Part shown: in pieces, positions 8,360-16,684 of the stretch | Layout of the letters: each line of letters begins with the position of its first letter | Position numbering within the stretch: position 1 is the stretch's first letter | Assembly (NCBI RefSeq): GCF_001281315.1 | Contig: NZ_CP012479.1 | Coordinates: forward strand, 3,720,001 to 3,784,000 | DNA: 64,000 nt | Direction of reading: 5' to 3' | Origin: Arthrobacter sp. ERGS1:01 | GTDB lineage: Bacteria > Actinomycetota > Actinomycetes > Actinomycetales > Micrococcaceae | Position numbers and translations under genes: made by a program | Notes under the pieces: model-generated | Told to the model about the DNA's origin: nothing | Databases searched by the model: none | Seen by the model: the letters and a program-made list of their open reading frames with translations, nothing else

Positions 8360-10596
8360 TAGTGCTTTTCTCCTTGGGTGGCGGCCGGGGCTTCCGGGGC
8401 GGGTGGGGCGGTCTGCTGGCGGGCGCCTTGGCGGGCCGGGTCGATCGTGGCGTCGCGGGCGGCCAGCTGGGCGAACATGTCATTGTAAGCGTTGAGGTCG
8501 GCGTCCTTATTCCTGTCCGCCGCACGGTCCTTGCGCTTGGTCTCGCGGGCGTCCGATCGGGACCACATGTACGCCACGCCCATGGCGATGGCCAGGGTGG
8601 GCACTTCGCCCACGCCCCACGCGATGCCGCCGGCCGTCTGCTGGTCCACGAGCGCCGAGTCGCCCCAGGCCCGGCCCATGTTGCCGAAGTACTCGCCGTT
8701 CAACAGGGAGGTGGCCATCATCAAGGTCACGCCGAAGAAGGCGTGGAAGGCCATGGTGGCCAGCAACAGCACGAGCCGCAGCGGGAACGGCGCCCGGCGC
8801 GGGAGCGGGTCGCTGCCGATCATGCTCATGATGAAGATGTAACCGGTGAGCGTGAAGTGGATGATCATCAGCTCGTGGCCCACGTGGTAACGCATGGCCA
8901 GGTCGAACGCGGGCGAGTAGTAGAACAACACCAGGCTGCCGGCGAAGTTGGCGGCGGCAAACAGCGGGTGGGTGACCACCTGCGAGAACTTGGAGTGGAC
9001 CAGCACCAGGATCCATTCCCGGATGCCGCGGCTGCCGTCCCGCCGGGGCGTCAACGCCTGCAGGGCCAGCGAAACGGGCGATCCCAGGGCAAGGAACAGC
9101 GGGGCAATGACCATCAGGGACATGTGCTCCACCATGTGGGCGCTAAACAGCACGGCGCCGTAGACGGCGGTGCCGCCCGAGGTGATGTAGACAAGGGCCA
9201 GCAAGCCGATGAACCAGGAAATACTGCGCAGCACGGGCCACTTGTCGCCGCGGCGGCGCAGCTTCAAAAGCCCCGAGAGGTATGCGGTGCCGGCCACCAG
9301 GGCAAACGCCACCCACAGCCAGTCCATGCGCCATTCGGTGAACCAGCGGGAGAAGGTCAGTTCGGGGGGCAGTGCGTACCCGGTGAGGGTTTGGGCCGGT
9401 GACAGGGCGGCCTCGACGAGTTCGGTGGACTGCGGCGGGGCCGAGCGGCTCAGGCCCACGGCAAGTCCGCTCGTGATGCCCATGATCAGCAGTTCGCCGA
9501 AGACCAACTGCCACAGGAGGCGGCGGGTGCTCCTCGCCGTCGAGCTCTTCTCGCCGCCGGACAGGCGGGGAATGATCCAGCTGCGGTGCATGTAGCCGAT
9601 CACGCCGAGCACGATGGTCGCGGCGGATTTTGCCAGGATCAGCTGGCCGTAGGTGGAGTAAAAGAGGTCGTGCCAGTTGGTGATGCGGATGGAGGCGTTC
9701 AGGACGCCCGAACCCGACACCCCGACAAACGCAAAGATGGCCAGGGCCGAGAAGCGCTTGAGAGTGGGCGCGGTGAGCTTGCCCAACACGCCGGAGACGA
9801 CCACCAGGACGACGATGCCGCCCAGCCAGAGGGAGACGCTGGTGATGTGCAGGAACAGTGAGTTCACGGCGCCGTCGTGGTCCGCGCTGGAGGCGGAGTG
9901 GCCAATGAGGGCCTGCGGGATGAACGCGAGCAGGGCCAGGACCAGCGGCACTGCCAGCCCGCTGACGGAGCGGATGCCGAACACCATGGTGGTGACCACG
10001 GCCGCGGCGATGACCACCGTCAGCCAGGCCTGGCCCACGGGGAGCTCGGTCATGAAGAAGACCAGCTGGTTGGCGTAGTCGCTCGTGGCGGCCAGCGGAA
10101 GCCCGGAAATGCTTGAATAGGTCAGCACCAGCACGGCAATCGCGGACATGGTCCACACGCAGCCGGCCACGGCGGCCAGGGCCATGACGCGCGTGAAGGC
10201 GGGATGTTCGGGCATCAGCGCCCGTTTTTCCGCCTGGGACTTGTGGTTGCCGCTGTGCGGGCGGCGCGCCTTGAGGTCCTTGGGCAGGATGACGACGGCG
10301 AACACCAGGGCGCCCACCACCGAGGCCAGTGCCATGTTGTGGATGGTGGTGGCCACGGGCAATCCCCACCGGGTGAAGGCGCCCGGATCGGCCAGATCGG
10401 TGACGCCCGCGGCGCCCGTCCACAGCAGGGCGCCCACGACGCCGAGGACCGCGGCGGCAAGGGCCAGCCACCACCAGCGGCTGCGAATTCCGTCCGCGAA
10501 GGTTCCGGGTTTGCCGGGATTCGCCGCGGAGCTGTCCGGGCGTTGGGCTGTGGTGGGGGCTGAGTCTACGGGTGGCACCTCTCCATTGTCTTTCAC
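8359..10596 (-). CDS. CopD / CtaG (caa3-type oxidase assembly) fusion membrane protein
   Basis: A 745-residue polytopic protein. After a polar leader of about 35 residues, the N-terminal half (about 40-390) carries the CopD-like copper-resistance fold with eight or so spans. The C-terminal half (about 410-660) is a cytochrome c oxidase caa3-assembly (CtaG) domain with the metal-ligand-rich stretch SAHMVEHMSLMVIAPLFLALG. A charged tail (about 680-745) is cytoplasmic and of low complexity. The fusion is common in actinobacteria and is thought to supply copper to the aa3/caa3 oxidase. GTG 10596 is the most upstream in-frame start. Co-transcription with a thioredoxin-like protein suits redox handling of Cu sites. 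Confidence 0.85.
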   Translation of the reverse strand: MKDNGEVPPVDSAPTTAQRPDSSAANPGKPGTFADGIRSRWWWLALAAAVLGVVGALLWTGAAGVTDLADPGAFTRWGLPVATTIHNMALASVVGALVFAVVILPKDLKARRPHSGNHKSQAEKRALMPEHPAFTRVMALAAVAGCVWTMSAIAVLVLTYSSISGLPLAATSDYANQLVFFMTELPVGQAWLTVVIAAAVVTTMVFGIRSVSGLAVPLVLALLAFIPQALIGHSASSADHDGAVNSLFLHITSVSLWLGGIVVLVVVSGVLGKLTAPTLKRFSALAIFAFVGVSGSGVLNASIRITNWHDLFYSTYGQLILAKSAATIVLGVIGYMHRSWIIPRLSGGEKSSTARSTRRLLWQLVFGELLIMGITSGLAVGLSRSAPPQSTELVEAALSPAQTLTGYALPPELTFSRWFTEWRMDWLWVAFALVAGTAYLSGLLKLRRRGDKWPVLRSISWFIGLLALVYITSGGTAVYGAVLFSAHMVEHMSLMVIAPLFLALGSPVSLALQALTPRRDGSRGIREWILVLVHSKFSQVVTHPLFAAANFAGSLVLFYYSPAFDLAMRYHVGHELMIIHFTLTGYIFIMSMIGSDPLPRRAPFPLRLVLLLATMAFHAFFGVTLMMATSLLNGEYFGNMGRAWGDSALVDQQTAGGIAWGVGEVPTLAIAMGVAYMWSRSDARETKRKDRAADRNKDADLNAYNDMFAQLAARDATIDPARQGARQQTAPPAPEAPAATQGEKH

Positions 10597-10672
10597 CCGG
10601 ACGGAATAGGGCTAATCAGGGAGTTCTCAGGATTGGCGTCGCGCTTTGAAAGTGGGCCGTTAAATGCGTGAA

Positions 10673-10696
10673 GGCGGCCCGCAACCGCGGACCGCC
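10673..10696 (-). terminator. Candidate hairpin terminator after the HU gene
   Basis: GGCGG-CCGC / GCGG-CCGCC pair around an AACC loop, 24 bp after the HU stop codon on its strand. There is no strong T-run afterwards, so the assignment is tentative. Confidence 0.45.
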
Positions 10697-10719
10697 AACA
10701 CGTGAAGTGTTTGTAAAGA

Positions 10720-11007
10720 CTACTTCTTGGTGGAGACAGCAGCCTTCAGCTTCGAGCCTGCGGACAGCTTGACGCTGTGGCCGGCTGCGATCTGGATGGT
10801 CTCGCCCGTCTGGGGGTTGCGGCCGGTGCGAGCTGCACGGTCGGTGCGCTCGATGGAGAGCCAGCCCGGGATGGTGATCTTTTCGCCGGCTGCAACGGAG
10901 CTCTCGAATACCGAGAAGAGTGCATCCAGAACGCCGTTTACTGCGGTCTGGCTGGTCTCAGCCTTTGCGGCAACTTCGGCAACCAGTTCGCTACGATTTT
11001 TAGCCAT
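10720..11007 (-). CDS. hup: HU-family DNA-binding protein
   Basis: A 95-residue histone-like protein of classical HU length, without the Lys/Ala-rich C-terminal tail of mycobacterial HupB. It begins MAKNRSELVAEVAAKAETSQ. The dimerisation helices are followed by the beta-arm region GWLSIERTDRAARTGRNPQTGE, where the RNPQTGE box contains the conserved proline that intercalates into DNA. The protein is a homodimer that bends and compacts nucleoid DNA. AGGAGG seven bases before the ATG is a strong ribosome site. The gene is the unit downstream of the ribosomal trio, separated from it by a terminator and its own candidate promoter. Confidence 0.95.
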   Translation of the reverse strand: MAKNRSELVAEVAAKAETSQTAVNGVLDALFSVFESSVAAGEKITIPGWLSIERTDRAARTGRNPQTGETIQIAAGHSVKLSAGSKLKAAVSTKK

Positions 11008-11031
11008 GTTTGTCCTCCTGGACGATCAAGA

Positions 11032-11060
11032 AAATTCAATTCCACGCGGTTGCGTGTCAA
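11032..11060 (-). promoter_or_regulatory. Candidate sigma-70-type promoter for HU
   Basis: Reading the minus strand: TTGACA (11055-11060), a 17-bp spacer, then GAATTT (11032-11037), about 25 bp before the HU start codon. The -35 hexamer is perfect and the -10 weak. Confidence 0.5.
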
Positions 11061-11189
11061 CCACTGCTAGGAAACTTACCAGTTATTGCACGGGATTCGG
11101 CGCAAATTTCGCTACTTTCCGGCGTTTTCTGGGCCACTTTTGAGCCTTTTGCCGGTTATTTCGCTCTCAGCCGACGCCGCGGGCAGCAA

Positions 11190-11222
11190 AAAGGGCGGTG
11201 ACCGTAACGGTCACCGCCCTTT
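11190..11222 (-). terminator. Terminator of the L28-L33-S14 operon
   Basis: A perfect 16-bp inverted repeat (AAAGGGCGGTGACCGT and its complement) around a single-base centre. It begins 19 bp after the S14 stop codon on the minus strand. The A/T ends would give a short U-tract, so this is a convincing intrinsic terminator. Confidence 0.85.
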
Positions 11223-11241
11223 CAGTACTGACAATCAGTGA

Positions 11242-11547
11242 TTACCAGCTGGACTTCTTGATACCGGGCAGTTCGCCGGCGTGCGCCATCTTGCGGAAGC
11301 GTACACGGGAGATGCCGAACTTCTGGAGCGTTCCACGCGGACGGCCGTCGATGGCGTCGCGGTTGCGAACGCGCACCGGCGAGGCGTTGCGGGGGAGCTT
11401 CTGCAGGCCCAGGCGGGCTGCTTCGCGCTCTTCGTCGGTGGAGGCCGGGTTAACGAGGGCCTTCTTCAGGGCGAGGCGCTTCTCAGCGTAACGCTCGACG
11501 ATGACCTTGCGCTGCTCGTTCTTCGCGATCATGGACTTCTTAGCCAT
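11242..11547 (-). CDS. rpsN: 30S ribosomal protein S14, zinc-independent form
   Basis: A 101-residue uS14 starting [20 protein letters not shown] and ending in the conserved [21 protein letters not shown]. It has no cysteines, so it is the long zinc-free form and not the 61-residue four-Cys form normally found in the spc operon. It belongs to the 30S head near the decoding region. It follows L33 by four bases and shares its transcript with L28 and L33. In actinobacteria such C-minus paralogues are often induced on zinc starvation, which is known for the family and not demonstrated here. Confidence 0.95.
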   Translation of the reverse strand: MAKKSMIAKNEQRKVIVERYAEKRLALKKALVNPASTDEEREAARLGLQKLPRNASPVRVRNRDAIDGRPRGTLQKFGISRVRFRKMAHAGELPGIKKSSW

Positions 11548-11551
11548 AGTC

Positions 11552-11719
11552 TTAGCGCTCCTCTCGGAATTCGACGTGCTGACGGATCTTGGGATCGTAC
11601 TTCTTCAGGACCAGACGGTCCGGAGTGTTACGACGGTTCTTGCGGGTAACGTACGTGAAACCGGTACCTGCGGTGCTCTTCAGCTTGATGATCGGACGTA
11701 CGTCCTTGTCTTTTGCCAT
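11552..11719 (-). CDS. rpmG: 50S ribosomal protein L33, zinc-independent form
   Basis: A 55-residue protein beginning [20 protein letters not shown] and ending [12 protein letters not shown], typical of bL33. It has no CxxC pairs, so it is the C-minus form. Its ATG overlaps the stop of L28 by one base (TAATG), giving tight translational coupling. It sits between L28 and S14 in the three-gene unit. Confidence 0.95.
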   Translation of the reverse strand: MAKDKDVRPIIKLKSTAGTGFTYVTRKNRRNTPDRLVLKKYDPKIRQHVEFREER

Positions 11720-11955
11720 TAGAGCTTCACCCCACGAGCCAGGATCGAGGCAACAACGGAGTCAATACCGCGCACGTCGATGGTCTTGATGCCCTTGGCA
11801 GAAACCTGCAGGGTCACGTTGCGACGCAGGGACGGAACCCAGTAGCGCTTCTTCTGAATGTTCGGGTCGAACCGACGCTTGTTGCGGCGGTGCGAGTGCG
11901 AAATGCTATGTCCAAAGCCCGGCTCGGCTCCGGTCACCTGGCAGTGTGCTGCCAT
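11719..11955 (-). CDS. rpmB: 50S ribosomal protein L28, zinc-independent form
   Basis: A 78-residue bL28 ([20 protein letters not shown], later [17 protein letters not shown]). It has only one cysteine, so it cannot make the four-Cys zinc site of C-plus L28. The ATG at 11955 is chosen over the in-frame GTG at 11961 because AGGAG lies five bases upstream of the ATG and the protein then begins MAAHCQ as in its homologues. It is the first gene of the L28-L33-S14 operon, behind a 5' region with a conspicuous inverted repeat. Confidence 0.95.
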   Translation of the reverse strand: MAAHCQVTGAEPGFGHSISHSHRRNKRRFDPNIQKKRYWVPSLRRNVTLQVSAKGIKTIDVRGIDSVVASILARGVKL

Positions 11956-12346
11956 GATCACTCCTAGTAAATAAATGGGTACGGTTCACTGATGTAAACC
12001 GTGCGGTTAGGCGGCGTTCGCCCTTGGACAGCATGATTCCACTCGTCTTTTTCAAGATGAATGGGACCAACGGCCGGTCCGGCTAAAACTTCGAAGGCAC
12101 GCAACTTGAGCCCCTAACTACCGGCCCGCGGGAGGGTAATCACCGCAAACCGGAGCAATTGCACACGCTCCGCGCCACCTAGCGCCTACCCAGTCTAGTT
12201 GCAGGGAGCCGTTTAACGCCAATTGGCCCTTTATCACGGCCCCCTTGAACAGGGAAGCAGGGTCCGGGAATTCCTTTCCGCGCCCGTCCCCCACCGGCGG
12301 CGGCCGGCGTCGTACTCTTTAGGGCCGCCTGCTGAGTGCCGCCTGC
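11956..12346. other. Intergenic leader/control region upstream of rpmB
   Basis: 391 bp without a gene. Close to rpmB (11981-12002) is a perfect inverted repeat, ACGGTT-10 bp-AACCGT, ending about 25 bp before the start codon; it could be an operator or a leader hairpin. Further up, a weak minus-strand promoter is possible (TTGGCG at 12217-12222, 19-bp spacer, TAGACT at 12192-12197). No sequence close to a TGAAAATCATTTTCA-type Zur box was found. The part nearest the SGNH gene shows nothing recognisable. Confidence 0.4.
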
Positions 12347-13132
12347 TTAATGCTGTTGCAGCGGGGAGCGCAGTTCCGGCCAGCGGGCGTCGAGGTTGTC
12401 GCCGGAGGACACGCCGCGCAGGCGCCGGCTGATCCACGGACCCACGTATTCCTTGGTCCACGCCGCATTGTCCTTGAGCGTTTCCGCCGTGGTCCGCACC
12501 GGGATGGGCGGCAGTTCGGGCATCGGGATCCGGGCGGATTCGCCGAGGGTTTCCAGGAGGTGGTTGGCCATGTTGATGTGCCCGGGCGTGGACATGTGCA
12601 TCCGGTCGACGCCCCACAACCGCCAGTCGTTGTACTCGCGGAAACGCCAGTAGTCGACGAGTTCGGCGCCGTGGAGCTCGGCGACCTCCCGGACCAGTTC
12701 GTTGTAGACGGCGGTACGGCCGCGGATGCCCGCAAAGACCTTGGAGCTGCTGGCGTCAAAACCGGTGAAGATCAGCACCCGCGCGCCCGTGGCCCGCAAC
12801 TTCCCGATCGCCTCCCCGTAGCCGGCCACCATGGCGTCGATGTCCACCTTGGGGCGCAGGATGTCATTGATGCCCGCGTAACTGGTGACGAGTGTGGGAT
12901 TCATGGCCACGGCGGCATCGACCTGTTCGCTCAGGATTTGCTTCATCTTCTTGCCGCGGATCGCCAGATTGGCGTAACCGAAAGCGCCGGGCCCGTCCGG
13001 GTGGTGCAGTGCCAGCTGCTCTGCGGCCCTGTCCGCCCAGCCGCGCACCTGGTTGGGCAGCGACGCGTCGGTGTCGCCCAGCCCCTCCGTGAACGAGTCG
13101 CCCAATGCCACGTACCGTGCCGAAAATTCCAC
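12347..13132 (-). CDS. SGNH/GDSL-family hydrolase
   Basis: A 261-residue protein with no signal peptide. Block I YVALGDSFTEGLGD holds the nucleophile serine. AGINDILRP supplies the block III Gly-x-Asn-Asp, and DRMHMSTPGH near residue 190 gives the Asp-x-x-His of block V. The enzyme is a cytoplasmic esterase, lipase or thioesterase of unknown substrate. The frame stays open upstream to 13225, but GTG 13132 has AAGGAG eight bases ahead and starts just before the catalytic block, so it is chosen. It is divergent from the MFS transporter at 13237. Confidence 0.85.
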   Translation of the reverse strand: MEFSARYVALGDSFTEGLGDTDASLPNQVRGWADRAAEQLALHHPDGPGAFGYANLAIRGKKMKQILSEQVDAAVAMNPTLVTSYAGINDILRPKVDIDAMVAGYGEAIGKLRATGARVLIFTGFDASSSKVFAGIRGRTAVYNELVREVAELHGAELVDYWRFREYNDWRLWGVDRMHMSTPGHINMANHLLETLGESARIPMPELPPIPVRTTAETLKDNAAWTKEYVGPWISRRLRGVSSGDNLDARWPELRSPLQQH

Positions 13133-13236
13133 GCCTAGTCTCCTTGCCGCCCGTGCGGTGCCGGGCCGTCGCGTCATGGGCGGCCACCGGATTGTCACTA
13201 GGCTAATCCTATGACTGCCATCCACTCCGCCCGCCG

Positions 13237-14676
13237 GTGAGCGCCCCCGTAACCATCTGGAGCGCGCAGTACCGCGGCGCCACGATTGGATTCTTCGGCT
13301 TGGCCTTCATGGTGGCGTATTCCGCGGCCGCCATCACCACCGCAATGCCGGCCGCCGCCGGGGAACTGGACGGCCTGGCCCTCTACGGCCTGGCGTTCGG
13401 CATCACGATGGCCACCTCCGTCGTCTCGATGACGCTGGCGGCCATCTGGATCGATAAGTCCGGACCCCAAAAACCGCTGCTGGCCGGCGTTGCCATCTAC
13501 GTGGTGGGCCTGGCCTGCGCCGCCGCGGCGCCCACCATGGAATGGCTCGTGGCCGCCCGCGCCCTGCAGGGCCTGGGGACCGGGCTCGACGGCGTGGCCC
13601 TGTATGTGGCGATCGCCCGCGTGTTCCCCAACCACCTGCGCCCCAAGATGTTCGGCGCCCTCGCCGCAGCATGGCTGCTGCCCTCGATCGTGGGCCCGGC
13701 CCTGAGCGGGATCATCACCGACCACTTTGGCTGGCGCTGGGTCTTCGCCACCGTGCCCGTGCTGGCCGTCATTGCCGCCGTAATCGTGTACCGGGGCACC
13801 CGGGGCGCGGGCATGAACGAACGCGCAGCGGCCCCGGCCAAGGTGGTCGCGCGCGTCGAGACCGAGCCGGCCTCCACCGGGCACGGGATCTCGACAGGCT
13901 CGATCACCGCTTCGGTGGTCGAGCGCGTCGAGACCGAGCCGCCAATCTGGCGGAGGCCGTTGTGGGCCGTTGCCGCCTCGGCGTCCGTGCTGGCCCTGGG
14001 CGATGCCAGCGCCCGTGCCCAGCCGTGGTGGCCCGTGGAACTGGGGGTCGCCGTCGTACTGCTGTGCGTGTCGGTGAGCAAGCTGCTGCCGCGGGGGACG
14101 TGGCGGATGGTCCGCGGGCTGCCGTCGCTGATCCTGATGCGCGGGCTCATGGGGACCGCGTTCACGATCGCCGATGTATACCTGCCGCTGTATATGATCG
14201 ACCAGCGCGGCCTGCCCGCCTGGCTGGCCGGGTTGTCGCTGACGGTGGGCGGAGTGACCTGGGCCGTGGGCGCCTGGCTGGCGGGCCGCGGCAGGTTGAA
14301 GCCGGCCCGGTCGCTGCGCCTGGGTGCCGCCTTCATGCTGGCCGGCATGCTGGTCTCGGCCTTCGTGCTGGTGCCCGGATCACCCGTGTGGATCGCCTGG
14401 CTTGGCTGGATCGCCGCCGGTTTCGGCATTGGTCTGGCCTACCCCACGCAGTCCGTGCTGGTGCTGGAGACGTCGGCCTTGCACGAACAAGGCACCAACG
14501 CCTCCGCCCTCCAGCTGAGTGAAACGCTGACGACGGCGGCCGCGCTGGGCGTGGTGGGTGCGGTCTTTGCGGCGTTGCTCCTGTTCGGTGAGTCCGGCTA
14601 CGTCATGGCATTTGGCGTGGCACTGCTGCTCGCACTGGCCACTGCGGTCGTGTCCCGGCGGGCCGCGGCGAACTAG
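13237..14676 (+). CDS. MFS transporter with repeat-derived insert in the central loop
   Basis: A 479-residue major facilitator. It opens SAQYRGATIGFFGLAFMVAY and has about 12-14 spans. A motif-A-like DKSGPQK and an ALQGLGTG stretch resemble the drug:H+ antiporter (DHA) branch. Substrate unknown. Oddly, codons about 202-233, in the cytoplasmic loop between the sixth and seventh helices, are made of three copies of the dispersed palindromic repeat (see 13842-13935). They encode VVARVETEP, ISTGSITAS and VVERVETEP without a frameshift. The gene starts with GTG and ends 14 bp from the convergent ABC exporter. Confidence 0.85.
   Translation: MSAPVTIWSAQYRGATIGFFGLAFMVAYSAAAITTAMPAAAGELDGLALYGLAFGITMATSVVSMTLAAIWIDKSGPQKPLLAGVAIYVVGLACAAAAPTMEWLVAARALQGLGTGLDGVALYVAIARVFPNHLRPKMFGALAAAWLLPSIVGPALSGIITDHFGWRWVFATVPVLAVIAAVIVYRGTRGAGMNERAAAPAKVVARVETEPASTGHGISTGSITASVVERVETEPPIWRRPLWAVAASASVLALGDASARAQPWWPVELGVAVVLLCVSVSKLLPRGTWRMVRGLPSLILMRGLMGTAFTIADVYLPLYMIDQRGLPAWLAGLSLTVGGVTWAVGAWLAGRGRLKPARSLRLGAAFMLAGMLVSAFVLVPGSPVWIAWLGWIAAGFGIGLAYPTQSVLVLETSALHEQGTNASALQLSETLTTAAALGVVGAVFAALLLFGESGYVMAFGVALLLALATAVVSRRAAAN
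13842..13935 (+). repeat. Three copies of the dispersed palindromic repeat, in frame within the MFS gene
   Basis: Copies at 13842-13863 (direct), 13887-13908 (inverted) and 13914-13935 (direct) match the core GGTCGAGCCTGTCGAGACC with a few changes each. All are translated as part of the transporter's central loop. The length of the insert keeps the reading frame. Confidence 0.8.
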
Positions 14677-14690
14677 GCAGTGCCAGCTCG

Positions 14691-16583
14691 CTAGACTGCT
14701 GCCGGTTCCTCCTCGCGGGACTCGCGCAGCCGCGCATAGGCGCCGTCCGCGTCCTGCAGCGCGGCGGGCGAGCCCGCCTCCACAATGGTTCCGCCGGCCA
14801 GGACCACGAGCTGTTCGGCCTTCTCCACGGTGGAGAGCCGGTGCGCGATGGTCAGCGTGGTCCGGCCCACGGCGAGCCGGTCAAGAGCCGACTGCACCAG
14901 GGCCTCGGTGGTGTTGTCCAGCGCCGAGGTTGCCTCGTCCAGGACCAGCACCTTCGGGTTGCGCAGGATGGTCCGGGCGATGGCCAGGCGTTGCTGCTCT
15001 CCCCCGGAGAATCGGTGCCCGCGGGCACCCACCATGGTGTCCAGCCCGTCCGGCAGGCCGGCGATCAGGTCGGCGATCTGGGCCGAGGCCAGCGCGCTCC
15101 AGAGTTCGGCGTCGTCCGCGTCGGGCTTGGCGAGGAGCAGGTTTTCCCGGATGGTGTCGTGGATCAGGTACGTTTCCTGGGACACGACCCCAACAATGCG
15201 GGTCAGGTCCTCCGGGGCGATGTCCCGGACGTCCACCCCGTCAATGGTGATCCGCCCGGCGGTGGCGTCGTGCAGGCGGGAGACCAGCGAGCCCATGGTC
15301 GATTTCCCGGAGCCGGTGGGACCCACCACGGCGGTGGTTTCCCCGGCGGGAAGCGCAAGGTCGATGCCGTGCAGGACGTCCGTGCCGTCGTCGTACGCGA
15401 AACGGACACCCTCGAAGCGGACCTCGCCGCGCACCGTGGCCGGGTCCAGCTTGGCCGGATTGGCGGGTGCGGTGATTTCGGGTTTGAGGTCGAGGTATTC
15501 AAAGATGCGGCTGAACAAGGCCATGGCCGTGACCCACTGGACGCCGAGGCTCATCAGGCCCATGATAGGGCGGAAGATGGTGCCCTGCAGCGCCGTGAAC
15601 GCGACCAGGGTGCCGATGGTCATGCCGCCGCTCGTGGCGGGAAGGCCGGCGGCCAGGTAGATGACCGCGGGGATGGCGGAGAAGATGATGCCCATGGCGG
15701 CCATCCGCCAGCGGCCCGCCAGTTGGGAGCGCATTTCCAAATCGATGAGGCGCGCCGAGCTGGTGGTGTAGCGGCTGGCGTCGCGGCCGGTGGTGCCGAG
15801 CGTCTTGGCGAGCCGGACCCCGGAAATGCTCAGCCCCTCCTCGACCTGCGTGTTCATGGTGGCCAGTTCGCTTTGCAGCGTGCTCGTGATGTCGCGACGC
15901 AGCAGGGCCACGCGACGGGTGAACCAGATGGCCGGCGGGAGCACGATCAGCGAGAGCAGCGAAAGTTTGGGGGAAAGCGCCACCATGGCGACGGCCGTGG
16001 CGACCGTGGTGGTGACGTTCGAGGCGATGCCGGTGGCCGTGGATGTGATGACGGTTTGCATGCCGGTGATGTCGTTGTTCAGCCGGGATTGCACCTCGCC
16101 GCCGCGGGTCCGGGTGAAGAAGCCCAGCGACTGCTTTTGCAGGTGCGTGAACAGCTGGGTGCGCAGCTTGTGCATGATGGTTTGGCCCATGCCGGTGGTC
16201 ATCCACGTCTGCAGGACGCCGATCACGGACGTCGCGGCAGCCACGGCAACCAGCCCGCCGGTGAGCCACAGGAGCAGGCGCACGTCCTTGTGCGGCAGTG
16301 CGGTGTCGATGATGTGGCGGACCAAGAATGGCTGGGCCAGGCTGACAATGCTGGACGCGCTGAGCAAAAGCACGACGACGGCGATCGTCACCTTGTGCGG
16401 GGCGAAGAGGGCCGCGACGCGCTTGAGGCTGACGGGCTGCCGCTCCAGTTGCGTGCGGTCCGCCGGGTTGACGCGGCCGAGGCCACGGCCGCCGGCGCGG
16501 TTTCCGGCGCCGGGGCGGTTTGGATTTCCGTTACCGGGAGCGCCGGGCCGGCCGGGATTCTGAGTGAGGATATTCTCCGTCAC
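14691..16583 (-). CDS. ABC exporter, fused permease and ATPase (multidrug/lipid type)
   Basis: A 630-residue half-transporter. A Gly/Pro/Arg-rich leader of about 50 residues precedes six spans (about 70-345, including GVLQTWMTTGMGQTIMHKLR). The ATPase domain follows: Walker A VGPTGSGKSTMG (about 415), signature RFSGGEQQRLAIAR, Walker B VLVLDEATSALD and the H-loop IAHRLST. It probably acts as a homodimer exporting drugs or lipids. GTG 16583 follows GGAGG by eight bases and is chosen over an upstream in-frame start. It is divergent from a MarR gene whose candidate operator overlaps its promoter. Confidence 0.9.
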   Translation of the reverse strand: MTENILTQNPGRPGAPGNGNPNRPGAGNRAGGRGLGRVNPADRTQLERQPVSLKRVAALFAPHKVTIAVVVLLLSASSIVSLAQPFLVRHIIDTALPHKDVRLLLWLTGGLVAVAAATSVIGVLQTWMTTGMGQTIMHKLRTQLFTHLQKQSLGFFTRTRGGEVQSRLNNDITGMQTVITSTATGIASNVTTTVATAVAMVALSPKLSLLSLIVLPPAIWFTRRVALLRRDITSTLQSELATMNTQVEEGLSISGVRLAKTLGTTGRDASRYTTSSARLIDLEMRSQLAGRWRMAAMGIIFSAIPAVIYLAAGLPATSGGMTIGTLVAFTALQGTIFRPIMGLMSLGVQWVTAMALFSRIFEYLDLKPEITAPANPAKLDPATVRGEVRFEGVRFAYDDGTDVLHGIDLALPAGETTAVVGPTGSGKSTMGSLVSRLHDATAGRITIDGVDVRDIAPEDLTRIVGVVSQETYLIHDTIRENLLLAKPDADDAELWSALASAQIADLIAGLPDGLDTMVGARGHRFSGGEQQRLAIARTILRNPKVLVLDEATSALDNTTEALVQSALDRLAVGRTTLTIAHRLSTVEKAEQLVVLAGGTIVEAGSPAALQDADGAYARLRESREEEPAAV

Positions 16584-16636
16584 AAGCACCACCTCCAGTG
16601 GTGTGCGGGGGTGCGGGACTCGCACCAATTAATACA

Positions 16637-16667
16637 GAGGTTACCTCACTATGTGGTTGCCGGTCAA
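16637..16667 (-). promoter_or_regulatory. Candidate promoter and MarR operator for the ABC exporter
   Basis: On the minus strand TTGACC (16662-16667), an 18-bp spacer and TAACCT (16638-16643) form a promoter. The inverted repeat GAGGT-T-ACCTC (16637-16647) overlaps its -10 box, about 40 bp before the divergent MarR gene. Repression of both genes by the MarR protein is inferred from this position. Confidence 0.5.
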
Positions 16668-16684
16668 ATTGCTAGAATGGTGGA

